The notes: generated from the sequence alone by a model not told the origin. Positions 6,731 to 15,945 are shown, numbered from the stretch's first letter. The stretch: DNA of 64,000 nt from JAFDXJ01 sp038257845 (GCA_038257845.1 JBBSQL010000009.1:24823-88822); one strand, 5' to 3'. Numbers and translations are program-made.

Positions 6731-9709
6731 ATGTTTATGACTAAAATTTCTAAAAAAATTGATCGATCCTTTTTAACCGGCATATTTATTTTATTTTTTC
6801 ACATCTCATTTGCACAGGTTTACCAATCACAGGCATTGCAGAATATCAATGAAGAAAATGGGCTGAGTGATAATTCCGTGCAATGCATTTTCCAGGACAA
6901 CAATCATTTTACCTGGATCGGTACTTCATCAGGATTGAACCTGGTGAATGGTTCCGATATTAAAATATTTAAAAATAATCCGGCACTAAAAAACAGCATT
7001 AGCAATAATTTTATTAAAGCCATCAGTCAAAAAAATGATAGCATGCTTTTGATTGGAACACTTGCCGGGCTTGAACTCTTTAATACACACACCAATGGTT
7101 TTACAAAATTGCTGTATGATAAAAAAGATATTTTCGAAACGGTTAATTGTATTTGTGCTGCAAAAAATAATACCTCTTTTTTTGGAACAGGATCAGGAGT
7201 GTATTTTTTAAATGAAAATAATATTCCTGCTAAAATTTCTTTGGATGATGATGCTTCCGATCATGCAAAGAATAATAATATTTCAGGAATGGCTTTTGCA
7301 AAAAATGGAATTCTTTGGATCACTACGTACAATGGTTTATGGAAATATGATGTTGAAAAGAAAAAAACGACACATGTTTTGAGTAAAAAAATGTTTCCGC
7401 AGTTGGCAGAATTTTTTACCTGTATTTGCCTGGATGATTCGGGTTATGCCTGGTTAGGCACATGGGACAAGGGTTTGATCAAATATAATATTGCCTCAAA
7501 TACATTTATTGAATATCCAAATAAGAATAATATCACATCTCTTTCATTGATGGCTTTTCCACAGCATAAATATTTTTTGGCAATGAATGGTAATTGTGCG
7601 GGTTTTGATATTGCTGCAAATACATTTGTAGTATTGCCTATTCATCGATCTTTACCTGCTAACATTGATATTAAACAGGTATATGTTTCTGCCAATAACT
7701 GGACATGGCTTGCCACAGCGCATGGCGTTTATTTTTATAATCCGGTAAAGTCATTTTTTACAATTCGTTCATTTGCGCAATCAATTTCTTCGCAGGACAT
7801 TGCATTACTTGAATGGCACGGATCGATACTCACGGGTGGCGGCGGACGGGATTTTTTGAAAGCATATTCAACAGATTTAAAAGATGTAAATAATTATGAT
7901 CTGTCGTTTGCTGATAATGGCCCTACCAATCTTTCACTCGCTCAAGCAGGCAGCAATACAATTGAAGCCGGCACTAATTCAGGAACGGTAGAAATTAATT
8001 TAATATCAAAGAAAATTGTAGAAGACTCACTGAATTATTTAATTAGCAATGCACCCTCGAATAATTTTATTGCCAAAATACTGCACGCTACAGATGGCCA
8101 GTGGTGGATCTTTCCATGGAGAAATGGGATTTGGGTTAAAAAGCCCGGAGCAGAAAAATACCAGGAGCTTTTTAAAAATTTCATCAATGAAAATAATGTC
8201 TCAAAATCATTGGTGATCAATGATGCGGCGGAAGACAGCCATCAAAATATCTGGATGGCTGATCTGGATGAAGGCATTATTTTTTATGATCATAACAGTG
8301 GAAAATTTTCTAAACCATTTCAAAAAATACTGGGAGAAAGAGTTGTAACATCTCAAATTATTATTAAAAATGAAACCTGTTATTCCTTTTCAAATAATAA
8401 AATTCTTTACTGGAATATTGATGGGAGTAATTTTCATAGCGTAACGCTGCCGGCCAGCATGAATAAAAATATTAGTTCAATTGCATTGGATAATGCGTTG
8501 CATGTATGGCTTGCAACGCAGGGTGGTTTACTGGAATATGATTTTAAAAGTAATAAATTCCTTCAGTTCACTACATCAGATGGGTTGCCACAAAATAATT
8601 TAGAGGGAAAATTGTATTGCATGAAAAACGGCCAAATAATTTTTGCTAGTACATTTTTTCTTTTATCTTTTCAACCTGCGGATCTCATTGCTGCCATGAG
8701 TGTGCAACCAGCAATATTGCTGGACAAAGTGTATGCAAACGACAAAGCGATTCATTTGCAGGAAAAAAATACTTTTGATCATACAGTCAATCATTTTATT
8801 TTTCAATGGGTATTAACGGATTATAATAATCCTTTGCGAAATCGTTACTACTACAGGCTTACAGGCATTGATAGCGCCTGGCGCTTTGCAGGAAATAAAG
8901 GAGAAGTGGAATTTGTAAATCTTTCCCCGGGTAAATATTCTTTGCAGATGTATGGTGAAAATGCGAATGGTATTTCATCTGGTAAAATATTGACTTATAA
9001 CTTTGAGATCAATAATCCCTTTTGGTTGTCTTGGTGGTTTATTACGTTGATGATATTGTGTATCGCAGCAATTTTTTATATGCTTTATCTTTTTCGCCTG
9101 CGGCAATTAAAACGGATTGAACTATTGCGAAATAAAATTTCCCTGGATTTGCATGATGATATTGGTTCTACGTTGAGTTCCATTTCCATACTAAGTGAAA
9201 TGGCTTTGCAGGAGAAAGAAAACAAGGAGATGCTGAGTGAGATCAAAGAAAATTCGATTGACTTAATGGAACGCATGGATGATATTGTCTGGAGCATTAA
9301 CCCGGTGAATGATTCCATGGAGATGTTGTTATTGCGTATCAAAACATTTTCTTCCAAACTTTTCGAAGCAAAAAATATCCGTTATGATTTCAATATCAGT
9401 GAACAAATTGGCCAATTGCACATAGATATGGAAAAACGCCGGCAAATATATTTACTTCTCAAAGAGGCGGTAAATAATATGGTGAAATATGCGCAATGTA
9501 CGGAAGCAAAAATTACGGTGGACTATCATTCGCCGTCATTGAAAATTCATATTAGTGACAATGGCATTGGCTTTGATGAAAATAATATTGTTTACGGGAA
9601 TGGTATCAATGGCATGAAGAAGCGCGCAAAATGGTTGAATGCCGATTTTCATATTCAATCAATGGTTAATGAAGGCACCCATATTTATTTAAACATGAAA
9701 ATCAAATAA
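6731..9709 (+). CDS. Two-component propeller sensor histidine kinase (NarX/HisKA_3 type)
   Basis: 992 residues: signal peptide, then two seven-bladed Reg_prop propellers (repeated blade motifs such as FTWIGTSSGL, GILWITTYNGL and YAWLGTWDKGL), a Y_Y_Y domain (about 690-770), one membrane helix (WFITLMILCIAAIFYMLYLF), and a cytoplasmic kinase. The phospho-accepting histidine is H808 in DLHDDIGSTLSS (HisKA_3), followed by an HATPase with N-box KEAVNNMVKYA and G-box DNGIGFD. The sensor faces the periplasm. The downstream response regulator (45 bp away) is the clear partner. Unlike hybrid two-component systems it has no fused receiver or AraC domain. A second in-frame Met lies two codons in. Confidence 0.95.
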   Translation: MFMTKISKKIDRSFLTGIFILFFHISFAQVYQSQALQNINEENGLSDNSVQCIFQDNNHFTWIGTSSGLNLVNGSDIKIFKNNPALKNSISNNFIKAISQKNDSMLLIGTLAGLELFNTHTNGFTKLLYDKKDIFETVNCICAAKNNTSFFGTGSGVYFLNENNIPAKISLDDDASDHAKNNNISGMAFAKNGILWITTYNGLWKYDVEKKKTTHVLSKKMFPQLAEFFTCICLDDSGYAWLGTWDKGLIKYNIASNTFIEYPNKNNITSLSLMAFPQHKYFLAMNGNCAGFDIAANTFVVLPIHRSLPANIDIKQVYVSANNWTWLATAHGVYFYNPVKSFFTIRSFAQSISSQDIALLEWHGSILTGGGGRDFLKAYSTDLKDVNNYDLSFADNGPTNLSLAQAGSNTIEAGTNSGTVEINLISKKIVEDSLNYLISNAPSNNFIAKILHATDGQWWIFPWRNGIWVKKPGAEKYQELFKNFINENNVSKSLVINDAAEDSHQNIWMADLDEGIIFYDHNSGKFSKPFQKILGERVVTSQIIIKNETCYSFSNNKILYWNIDGSNFHSVTLPASMNKNISSIALDNALHVWLATQGGLLEYDFKSNKFLQFTTSDGLPQNNLEGKLYCMKNGQIIFASTFFLLSFQPADLIAAMSVQPAILLDKVYANDKAIHLQEKNTFDHTVNHFIFQWVLTDYNNPLRNRYYYRLTGIDSAWRFAGNKGEVEFVNLSPGKYSLQMYGENANGISSGKILTYNFEINNPFWLSWWFITLMILCIAAIFYMLYLFRLRQLKRIELLRNKISLDLHDDIGSTLSSISILSEMALQEKENKEMLSEIKENSIDLMERMDDIVWSINPVNDSMEMLLLRIKTFSSKLFEAKNIRYDFNISEQIGQLHIDMEKRRQIYLLLKEAVNNMVKYAQCTEAKITVDYHSPSLKIHISDNGIGFDENNIVYGNGINGMKKRAKWLNADFHIQSMVNEGTHIYLNMKIK

Positions 9710-9753
9710 ATATCCGATACGGTGAATGGAAAACATCTTTCATATTTGTGCTT

Positions 9754-10377
9754 ATGATAAAAGTTGGCATCATAGAAGACAATAACACATTGCGTAATTC
9801 GCTCACCCATCTCATCAGTGCTACAGAAGATATGCAGTGCGTGGTGTCACTGTCTAACCTGATGAATGTAGTGAGTGAAGTTAAAAAAACGGAGCCGGAA
9901 ATTTTATTAATGGATATTGGCCTGCCCAATATTTCAGGGATTGAAGGTGTGCAGATCATCAAAGAAAATTTCGAAAAAATTGAAGTGCTCATGTTCACTG
10001 TTTTTGATGATGATGAGAAAATATTTGAAGCCATTAAGGCCGGCGCTTCCGGGTATTTATTAAAAAAAACTCCACCTGCTGAAATTTTAGATGCCATTCG
10101 CAGCCTGCAAAATGGTGGCGCACCCATGAGCGCCGGCATCGCGCGAAAAGTCATTCAATCGTTTCATGATACCAAGCCGGGCGTACGGGAAACATTTAAT
10201 CTCACACCACGTGAACATGAAATTTTAAGTTCGCTGGTGGATGGTTTGAGTTATAAAAAAATTATGGAAAAATATTTTATCAGTATCAGTACCGTGCGCA
10301 CACATATCCGGCACATTTATGAAAAACTCCATGTCCATTCCAAATCACAGGCCGTTGCTAAAATGTTGAAGAGATAA
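9754..10377 (+). CDS. Response regulator, NarL/LuxR family
   Basis: 207 residues from the ATG at 9754; a GTG two codons upstream (9748) is also in frame but less likely. N-terminal receiver with acidic pocket EDN, phospho-acceptor D54 (LLMDIGLP), conserved T/K positions (FTVFDDD and LLKKTPPAE). C-terminal LuxR HTH with LTPREHEILSSLVDGLSYK and a recognition helix ISTVRTHIRHIYEKL. It sits right after the propeller kinase with a HisKA_3 domain, the usual partner of this regulator class. Target genes may include the secreted sialidase genes upstream, but that is inference from position only. Confidence 0.95.
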   Translation: MIKVGIIEDNNTLRNSLTHLISATEDMQCVVSLSNLMNVVSEVKKTEPEILLMDIGLPNISGIEGVQIIKENFEKIEVLMFTVFDDDEKIFEAIKAGASGYLLKKTPPAEILDAIRSLQNGGAPMSAGIARKVIQSFHDTKPGVRETFNLTPREHEILSSLVDGLSYKKIMEKYFISISTVRTHIRHIYEKLHVHSKSQAVAKMLKR

Positions 10378-10389
10378 AAACACTTTTTT

Positions 10390-10470
10390 AAACCACTAAT
10401 TTTTTTTGTTGAATAAATATACCTGGACTACGGTAACATTGCCGGTGGCAATACTGAAAAATGCGGTACT
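10390..10470. repeat. Degenerate copy of the intergenic promoter/hairpin repeat (copy 1 of 6)
   Basis: Lies between the convergent response-regulator gene and the 10507 minus gene. It shares AAACCACT, a T-run, a GTTGAATAAATA segment and the hairpin region ATTGCCGGTGGCAAT (10438-10452, 6-bp stem, 3-nt loop) with the better copies at 15.0-16.8 kb. The -7 element seen in five other copies is missing here, so it is probably not an active promoter. Confidence 0.5.
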
Positions 10471-10506
10471 TTAAAACTTGAAATAATATTTTTTGTTTTG
10501 AGTAAC

Positions 10507-11448
10507 TCATTCAGTGTTCTTATTTTTCTCCAGGTATTCAATCATTATTTTTAAGCCTTCTTCCGGTTTCGTTGCAGTGATACCAAAGCGTTTTTCAAAT
10601 TTACTACTGTCAAAGAAATAATCTGTTTCGTTTTGATACATCATTTCAGGAAATTCTTTTAAATCAGGCATAAAAATTCCTAAAATATAAATCATCCATT
10701 TAGGCACTTTTTGTATCCGGGCTTCAGTGCCAATTTCTTTGGCTGCCAGTTCAATCCATTGCCTGGTGGTAAGTTTTTCTTTGGTTGTGGGCAGATGCCA
10801 AACCTGGTTATACGCATCGTTGGTATTCCCCAGCAACGCGGTTGCTTTACCCGCATCAGTAGTAAAAGTATAGCTATGAATTTTATTGATGTCACCAAAT
10901 GCCTGGGCCTTTTTTCCTTTCAATAAATTCTTCACGACTGTTTCACCAAGGACACTTTTATTTGTATCCGGTCCATAAAAATCTGCTGCTCTTACGATCA
11001 TGGCCGTAAGATTATTTTGCTCCACTTCCTGCATGATCATCTCATCAACCAGCTTTCGCACTACTCCTTTTTTACTGGGAGGTTGCCAGGGAGCATCTTC
11101 TGTCATGTGTGGTATAGCTGACTTCGCGTATGGATACACATTATCAAAGAAAACCAATTTTGCATTATGCGCTTTGCATGCTTTAATAACAGCTTGTATA
11201 AAAGGAGGCCATGTTTGTTGCCAAACTTTTAGATTATAAGCAAATCCAATCGTGACATACACCACATCACTACCGGCAACTGCATTGTCAATCTGTGATA
11301 AATCATTTACATCCAAAGGAAATATTTCATCCGTTTCATTTACTTTTAAAGGGTGCCTGCTAACGAGACGAATCTTGTTGGTGTAAGTTGTTAATGCATT
11401 TGCTAAGGGCAGCGCTATTGAGCCACCTGAACCAATTATTGTTTGCAT
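10507..11448 (-). CDS. NAD(P)-binding atypical SDR / epimerase-like protein
   Basis: 313 residues from the ATG at 11448. A TTG 12 codons upstream is rejected because it lies only 15 bases downstream of the -7 box of the repeat promoter at 11499-11506. N-terminal Rossmann start MQTIIGSGGSIALPLA (GxGxxG-like), then SDVVYVTIGFAYNLKVW and VRAADFYGPDTN, as in atypical short-chain dehydrogenases of the NAD-dependent epimerase family. The substrate is unknown. It is probably cytosolic and monocistronic. Confidence 0.8.
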   Translation of the reverse strand: MQTIIGSGGSIALPLANALTTYTNKIRLVSRHPLKVNETDEIFPLDVNDLSQIDNAVAGSDVVYVTIGFAYNLKVWQQTWPPFIQAVIKACKAHNAKLVFFDNVYPYAKSAIPHMTEDAPWQPPSKKGVVRKLVDEMIMQEVEQNNLTAMIVRAADFYGPDTNKSVLGETVVKNLLKGKKAQAFGDINKIHSYTFTTDAGKATALLGNTNDAYNQVWHLPTTKEKLTTRQWIELAAKEIGTEARIQKVPKWMIYILGIFMPDLKEFPEMMYQNETDYFFDSSKFEKRFGITATKPEEGLKIMIEYLEKNKNTE

Positions 11449-11497
11449 GTTACGTTGATTTTTTGATAGTTCTTGTTGCCTCAAATATTTATAATCA

Positions 11498-11582
11498 GCT
11501 AAAATATACTAATTTTTTTATGCAACAATTTTTTGGAAATTTGATCTGTGAGATTATTGATTGGAGAGATTTACCTGTGAAA
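11498..11582 (-). repeat. Intergenic repeat with embedded promoter (copy 2)
   Basis: On the minus strand it contains ATTG, 19 nt, then TATTTTAG (plus-strand -7 complement at 11499-11506). This matches the Bacteroidota promoter pattern with one mismatch in each box. It drives the 10507-11448 gene, whose ATG lies 50 bases downstream. The sequence further upstream aligns loosely with the copies at 15-16 kb, but its hairpin is degraded. Confidence 0.6.
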
Positions 11583-11666
11583 AAACTGGAAAAGCCTTAA
11601 GGAGCAAAATTCTTCCTGAATAGAATGGGTATATTTTATTTTAGGTATTACATTTAATTATTAAAA

Positions 11667-12002
11667 TTAGTACAATAATATCTCAATTTCAGATTTTAAG
11701 ATTGGGATGTGTCGAATAACAATTCCCCAAATCACATCGTCTGAAACAGTATCATAGCCATGGATGATTCTATTTCTTGCATCAATAATTTTTCTTGAAT
11801 TCGATATTTCAATAGTATCGTCACGTTTTAAAATTCGACTTAAGGCTTCTCCAATTATTTCAATATTTCTTTCTACAGCTCGCTTAGTTCGCATATCACT
11901 TTGATACTTAGTAAATTCTTTTGGGATACTATTAAAGAAACTTTCAACTTCCTTAATAGCATTCAGAATATCAAACAGCCATACTTTTATATCATTGTCC
12001 AT
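11667..12002 (-). CDS. HepT-like HEPN RNase toxin (DUF86)
   Basis: 111 residues from the ATG at 12002; a TTG at 12026 is a weaker alternative. HEPN-domain protein with the catalytic RX4HXY motif read as RNRIIHGY near the C-terminus. HepT proteins are RNases neutralised by an adjacent MntA nucleotidyltransferase that adds AMP groups to the tyrosine of this motif. The start overlaps the end of the mntA-like gene by 11 bp, giving an antitoxin-first operon. Confidence 0.9.
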   Translation of the reverse strand: MDNDIKVWLFDILNAIKEVESFFNSIPKEFTKYQSDMRTKRAVERNIEIIGEALSRILKRDDTIEISNSRKIIDARNRIIHGYDTVSDDVIWGIVIRHIPILKSEIEILLY

Positions 12003-12294
12003 ATACAAGTCGTCTTTGTTGATCAACTGACTTCCTGAAATATGGATTTGTTATAGCTTTCTCTTCCAGCAAGTCAACAGGCCTTTTGAGAAGATCCTGT
12101 AATGAAAATTTGAAGTCAAAATAGTTGTCCGCATAATCTTCCAATGGTAAGTTTGAAAAATCAACGATCAGGTCAATATCACTTTCTTTGTCGAAACTGT
12201 CTGTCAAAACTGAACCGAAAGCATACAGGCTTTTAACTTTGTGGGATTTGCAAAGTTGAATAATTTCGGGTGCGTATGCTTCAAGTCTTTTCAT
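11992..12294 (-). CDS. MntA-like minimal nucleotidyltransferase antitoxin
   Basis: 100 residues from the ATG at 12294; a TTG 7 codons upstream is possible. It carries the GSX10DXD active-site motif of minimal nucleotidyltransferases (starts AFGSVLTDS, ends SDIDLIVDF), as in MntA antitoxins that AMPylate HepT. It pairs with the overlapping HepT-like gene. No further regulatory element is seen apart from AT-rich sequence upstream. Confidence 0.9.
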   Translation of the reverse strand: MKRLEAYAPEIIQLCKSHKVKSLYAFGSVLTDSFDKESDIDLIVDFSNLPLEDYADNYFDFKFSLQDLLKRPVDLLEEKAITNPYFRKSVDQQRRLVYGQ

Positions 12295-12367
12295 TTGCGA
12301 AATGATATAATTCAAATTTATAAAATTAAATTGACAATTTTTTATTCAGTTTTTCCTTAAAATAAAT

Positions 12368-12393
12368 AAGGCTGCATTTTTCAACACAGCCTT
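12368..12393 (-). terminator. Rho-independent terminator
   Basis: Perfect 7-bp stem AAGGCTG/CAGCCTT with a 12-nt loop. On the minus strand a T-rich tract follows. It lies 37 bp downstream of the beta-barrel gene ending at 12430 and closes the sigma-factor operon. Confidence 0.7.
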
Positions 12394-12429
12394 TGGGTTT
12401 TTGCAGTCAAACCCAGGGGGAATACGTAA

Positions 12430-13704
12430 TTATTTTTTGTGCGTTAAAATCAAATGCAAACCCATACTCGTTACCGGCATCACGCCAACGCCCATGCCTT
12501 TTATAGGAATTTGTACGAATGGTTCTATGCGCAGGTTTAATTTTGAATTCAGTGGTTGCGCGAAACCCGCGCTGAGATTGATCTCTGCGCCAATATAATT
12601 TTTCATGGAGTTGTAAGAAGATTTCACTGCCTGTTCCTGTCCGCCGATAACCGCACGGTAATCATTTTTTTCATTGGTCATTATAAAAGAGGAAACACCT
12701 GCCGAAACAAAAGTTTTATTTTTTAAAATGGGCAACTGATATTTTACATTCAATGGAATTTCAATAAAGGAAGCCTGGCTTTCCAAACTTTTTACAAGCA
12801 TATTTTCCGGCATGGTTCCGGGCTTTGGTTTGAAATATTCACCGTCACTTTTATATTGTTTTTTGGTAAATAAAATGCCACTCTCAATACTTAATGACGG
12901 AGTTGTTTGGTAGCCCGCGATCAATCCTGCATGAAAGCCCGGTCCCATAATGCCCTGGCTTTTTACCTGGCTGAATTCAATGCCTGTTAAAAGTCCGAAG
13001 TAAAAAGATGGTTTGAATGAAGTGTTTTTTGGAGCTTTATTTTTAATAAATAAACTCGAATCATTTATAACATATTTATGAGATTCTTCCACCACATTAT
13101 TTATTTCATTTTCCTTCGATACATTTTGTAGTGTGTCTTTTTTTAAAAATGGATTCAATGAAGTATTTAATGGTAGATTATTTTTTTGCTCTAATGATTG
13201 TATTTGCTGGTTAGATTCCTGATTTGAATTAGTATTAGTAAAAGTTTGATTTCGGTTTGCCATTAAATTATCGGCAATCAATGAACTGTTTTTATCGGAA
13301 AAATTTTCTTCCTTTTGTAAGTACGATTGTTGAACATTTGATTTTTCAACAGTTGTATTTATTGCATTGTTTTCCATGACTGTTGAGACACCTGCATTAT
13401 TATCCGGGACGATCTTTGGCGCATCCAGTATTGGTTTGATAACAGGCGTTGAAGAAATTGTTTTATCAACAGTGCCCGTTGATGGACGAAGAATGAAATA
13501 AGTCAATGCACTTCCTGAAAGAAAAAAAGCAAGCAATAATAAAAGCAATTTATAATTGATCTTCTTTTTCGCAACAGGCGGAAGTGGTTTGTCTTCATCC
13601 AATGCAGACGCTAACGCATCCCAGTTGCCTTTCTCTTCTTTCAAAGGGAAATTGCCCACTGCGCGGCGAAACAAATCATCCATATTTTCTTCCTGGTTCA
13701 ACAT
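12430..13704 (-). CDS. Single-pass anti-sigma-like protein with C-terminal outer-membrane beta-barrel
   Basis: 424 residues. An N-terminal cytoplasmic helix pair (MDDLFRRAVGNFPLKEE) precedes one membrane helix (YKLLLLLLAFFLSGSALTYF, about 52-71) and a long Asn/Ser/Gln-rich linker. The C-terminal ~190 residues are beta-strand rich and resemble Bacteroidota OMP_b-brl_2 barrels (SFYFGLLTGIEFSQVK ... LRIEPFVQIPIKGMGVG). The gene overlaps the end of the ECF sigma gene by 7 bp. This arrangement suggests the N-terminal part sequesters the sigma factor. How a barrel and an inner-membrane helix coexist in one chain is not explained. Confidence 0.8.
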   Translation of the reverse strand: MLNQEENMDDLFRRAVGNFPLKEEKGNWDALASALDEDKPLPPVAKKKINYKLLLLLLAFFLSGSALTYFILRPSTGTVDKTISSTPVIKPILDAPKIVPDNNAGVSTVMENNAINTTVEKSNVQQSYLQKEENFSDKNSSLIADNLMANRNQTFTNTNSNQESNQQIQSLEQKNNLPLNTSLNPFLKKDTLQNVSKENEINNVVEESHKYVINDSSLFIKNKAPKNTSFKPSFYFGLLTGIEFSQVKSQGIMGPGFHAGLIAGYQTTPSLSIESGILFTKKQYKSDGEYFKPKPGTMPENMLVKSLESQASFIEIPLNVKYQLPILKNKTFVSAGVSSFIMTNEKNDYRAVIGGQEQAVKSSYNSMKNYIGAEINLSAGFAQPLNSKLNLRIEPFVQIPIKGMGVGVMPVTSMGLHLILTHKK

Positions 13705-14264
13705 ACGATTGCGTCTTCAATTTTTTTAATGCCTTCCTGTAATATAGCCCTGGCGCGGGACAGGCAAGATTTAGAAGTTCCCGGCGCCATGCCCATCATG
13801 CCTGCAATTTCCACGTGGTTGTAGCCATGAATGGCATACAACAAAAATACGGAGCGGTATTGCGGAGTTAAGTTTTTGATCATGCTGATCAGTTCTTTAT
13901 ACATTATTTTTTGCTCACCATTTTCACTTTCATCCTTTAGATCCCAGATATGTTCCGGAATTCCACCAATCTCCGGGGACATTTTATTTTTTCTAAGTTC
14001 ATCAATGGCGGTATTAATCATGATCTTTTTCAGCCAGGCCATGAAAATTTTATCATTATCCGCATCGGGGCCCATTTTAAAGCGGTCAATGGATTTGAAA
14101 AATTTAATAAAGCCGTCATTCACCAGGTCCACTGCCTTATCATAACGATAGATATATAGGAATACCGTTTTCATAGCAAAGCCGTAGAACCGCTCGTAGA
14201 GCGCTTTCTGGGCTTTCCTGTCTTGTTGCCGGCAGCCAAGTAATATACTGGTAATATCTTCCAA
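13698..14264 (-). CDS. RNA polymerase ECF sigma factor
   Basis: 188 residues. Region 2 covers about residues 20-85 (ALYERFYGFAMKTVFLYIYR, DLVNDGFIKFFKSIDRF) and region 4 about 120-180 (LTPQYRSVFLLYAIHGYNHVEIAG), with an HTH ending in SKSCLSRARAIL. No in-frame ATG lies upstream before a stop, so the start appears to be TTG at 14264, unless translation begins internally. It is followed by an overlapping membrane/barrel gene that is probably its regulator. Confidence 0.9.
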   Translation of the reverse strand: MEDITSILLGCRQQDRKAQKALYERFYGFAMKTVFLYIYRYDKAVDLVNDGFIKFFKSIDRFKMGPDADNDKIFMAWLKKIMINTAIDELRKNKMSPEIGGIPEHIWDLKDESENGEQKIMYKELISMIKNLTPQYRSVFLLYAIHGYNHVEIAGMMGMAPGTSKSCLSRARAILQEGIKKIEDAIVC

Positions 14265-14422
14265 AAGATCTTTTAAAGCATTGTTGATTTAATTAAAAAT
14301 AAGCAGTTTGATTTTTTTTGACTTGTTAAAAAAATGCTGCAAACCTTGCAGAACCCGGAAATCTAATCATATATACGATGGGAGAGAGAAAGGGTTGCAG
14401 GGAAATAAATGTGCTGGGCTTA

Positions 14423-14986
14423 TCAATGTATCATTTTAATCTCTCTTGCAAGTTCTTCGTTGTCTGTAACCGTTAAATTGTCAAGCCCACCATAGACTTC
14501 TTTGTCTTCTGGTTCTATAAAACCAGCCGCACTTATAAAAATATTCTTACCGTTTGTGAGTGTAATTTTTATGTATTGAGGATATATAAACGCTATTACT
14601 TTCATAGTTTTTGCCTCTTTAGTTGTAACTGTTTCCCAGGTAATTTGTAAATCAGTAATAGTATTTCCTATAATAGTTTTCCACAGTTCGCTTTCTGATA
14701 CATCCCATTTGATAAAATCAGGAAAGTCTGACTTTTCATTTATTTTTATTCCAATACCATATTGATAAAACTTACCGTCCCAATAAATCTCAATTAATTT
14801 GTTCTTAGTGGTATAAAGGAAAATTGATAAGTCAACTGAGTGCAAATTTTGAAACTGTGTTGGATAATAAGGTTTTGGATTTTTCGGCTCGGTATCAATT
14901 TCAGAATACTCAACTTTCGTTATTGTCAACCCAATGAGTTGTTGGCAAAATATTTCAAAGGCAATATGTTCTTTTGTCAATAACAT
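14423..14986 (-). CDS. Hypothetical protein
   Basis: 187 residues with no signal peptide and no recognised family. It is rich in beta-strand-like segments with aromatic residues (YWDGKFYQYGIG, IKITLTNGKNIFIS), suggesting a small cytosolic beta-sandwich or SMI1-like fold, though not firmly. It is preceded by repeat copy 3, whose -7 box ends only 12 bases before the ATG. If that promoter is used, the mRNA would be nearly leaderless. Confidence 0.7.
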   Translation of the reverse strand: MLLTKEHIAFEIFCQQLIGLTITKVEYSEIDTEPKNPKPYYPTQFQNLHSVDLSIFLYTTKNKLIEIYWDGKFYQYGIGIKINEKSDFPDFIKWDVSESELWKTIIGNTITDLQITWETVTTKEAKTMKVIAFIYPQYIKITLTNGKNIFISAAGFIEPEDKEVYGGLDNLTVTDNEELAREIKMIH

Positions 14987-14997
14987 TTAAATTACCG

Positions 14998-15142
14998 CAA
15001 AAATAAACCACTTTTTTTATAGAACAATTTTTATAAGCTTTGATTAAAATGTGTGAATATTATTGAGTGAAATTGCCGGTGACAACACCAGCAAAGGCGG
15101 GCAGTAGGTTGAAATTTTTATTTGGTATTTTGCAAAGTTCAT
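14998..15142 (-). repeat. Intergenic repeat: promoter plus hairpin (copy 3, near full length)
   Basis: On the minus strand: hairpin region (15073-15094, stem TTGCCGGTG / CACCAGCAA with one mismatch and loop ACAA), an AT-rich tract, then ATTG-19 nt-TATTTTTG (15028 down to 14998). The last box is a perfect TAnnTTTG. It points at the gene starting at 14986. The segment TGCCCGCCTTTGC (minus strand) beside the hairpin is shared with copy 4. Confidence 0.75.
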
Positions 15143-15159
15143 GTTGCAGGCAGTAAAAG

Positions 15160-15912
15160 TTACTTTACGTAAAATAAAAATTCCTTTATAACCATTCTGT
15201 CCTTTGGCGGATGATTGAGCCTTGATAAAAATACTAATTTGTTTTCACCCTTTTTATAATTTTTAGTTTTGAAGTGTACAATCCCATCATTGTCAGGGAA
15301 TAGCGTATCAATGATGTTGTCTTTTTGTATTGTATCATCACTACTAAGGCCTTTATTTACAAGATACCATTCGTTTTGATGGTATGCCTTAAAGGCATAA
15401 GTGGCGAGATCGAGTTGCAATTCCTCTCCTTCTTTTATTTCATTTTTTCCTGAAACCATTATTCCCCAACTATCGAAAGGAAGCAGTTTGTTGTTTAATA
15501 AAATTGCTACAAAATTGTTTTTTATAAAGAGCCTGATAATATCTACGTCGGAAACAGATTTGATAGGGATTTCCTGCAACTCTTTGAATGTCTTAATATC
15601 AGTTGCCGGATAATTGCCAAACGTTTTCTCAAACTTGTTTAAAAAGAATTCTTGTTCGTGTTTTGATATTAGATTTCCTTTTCTTATTTTTTCTTTAATC
15701 ATTTCTGCTTTCTCATCTAGTTCAGCACTTAAATTATAATAATAACTCCCAGTATCAGAAATTCTTGCATAATTGAATAGCGTATTGTCAAGATATTGCA
15801 ATTGAGCTTTATACTCGGTTGTTGCGATAGATGTCTCATAATTGAATTTATCACTCTTGTCTCTGCATGAGTTAAATGCTATAAGTACTATAAAGGATGC
15901 TATGAATTTCAT
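15160..15912 (-). CDS. Putative lipoprotein of unknown function
   Basis: 250 residues. Short N-terminal hydrophobic segment with a lipobox (IAFNSC, Cys at about residue 16), so likely a membrane-anchored lipoprotein. The rest is soluble, helical in the middle (EKAEMIKEKIRKGNLISKHE) and strand-rich at the end. No family recognised. It is preceded by repeat copy 4, whose promoter lies 34 bases before the ATG. Confidence 0.7.
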   Translation of the reverse strand: MKFIASFIVLIAFNSCRDKSDKFNYETSIATTEYKAQLQYLDNTLFNYARISDTGSYYYNLSAELDEKAEMIKEKIRKGNLISKHEQEFFLNKFEKTFGNYPATDIKTFKELQEIPIKSVSDVDIIRLFIKNNFVAILLNNKLLPFDSWGIMVSGKNEIKEGEELQLDLATYAFKAYHQNEWYLVNKGLSSDDTIQKDNIIDTLFPDNDGIVHFKTKNYKKGENKLVFLSRLNHPPKDRMVIKEFLFYVK

Positions 15913-15945
15913 GATTATTTAATACAGCTAACTTTTGTATTTGCA

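Noticed and set aside
6652..6740. Short ORF (about 29 codons) before the propeller kinase
   Set aside because: No conserved features, no promoter or ribosome site, overlaps the next start by chance.
11388..11600. Plus-strand 70-codon open frame over the repeat copy at 11498
   Set aside because: It runs through the promoter and start of the minus gene and encodes low-complexity residues.
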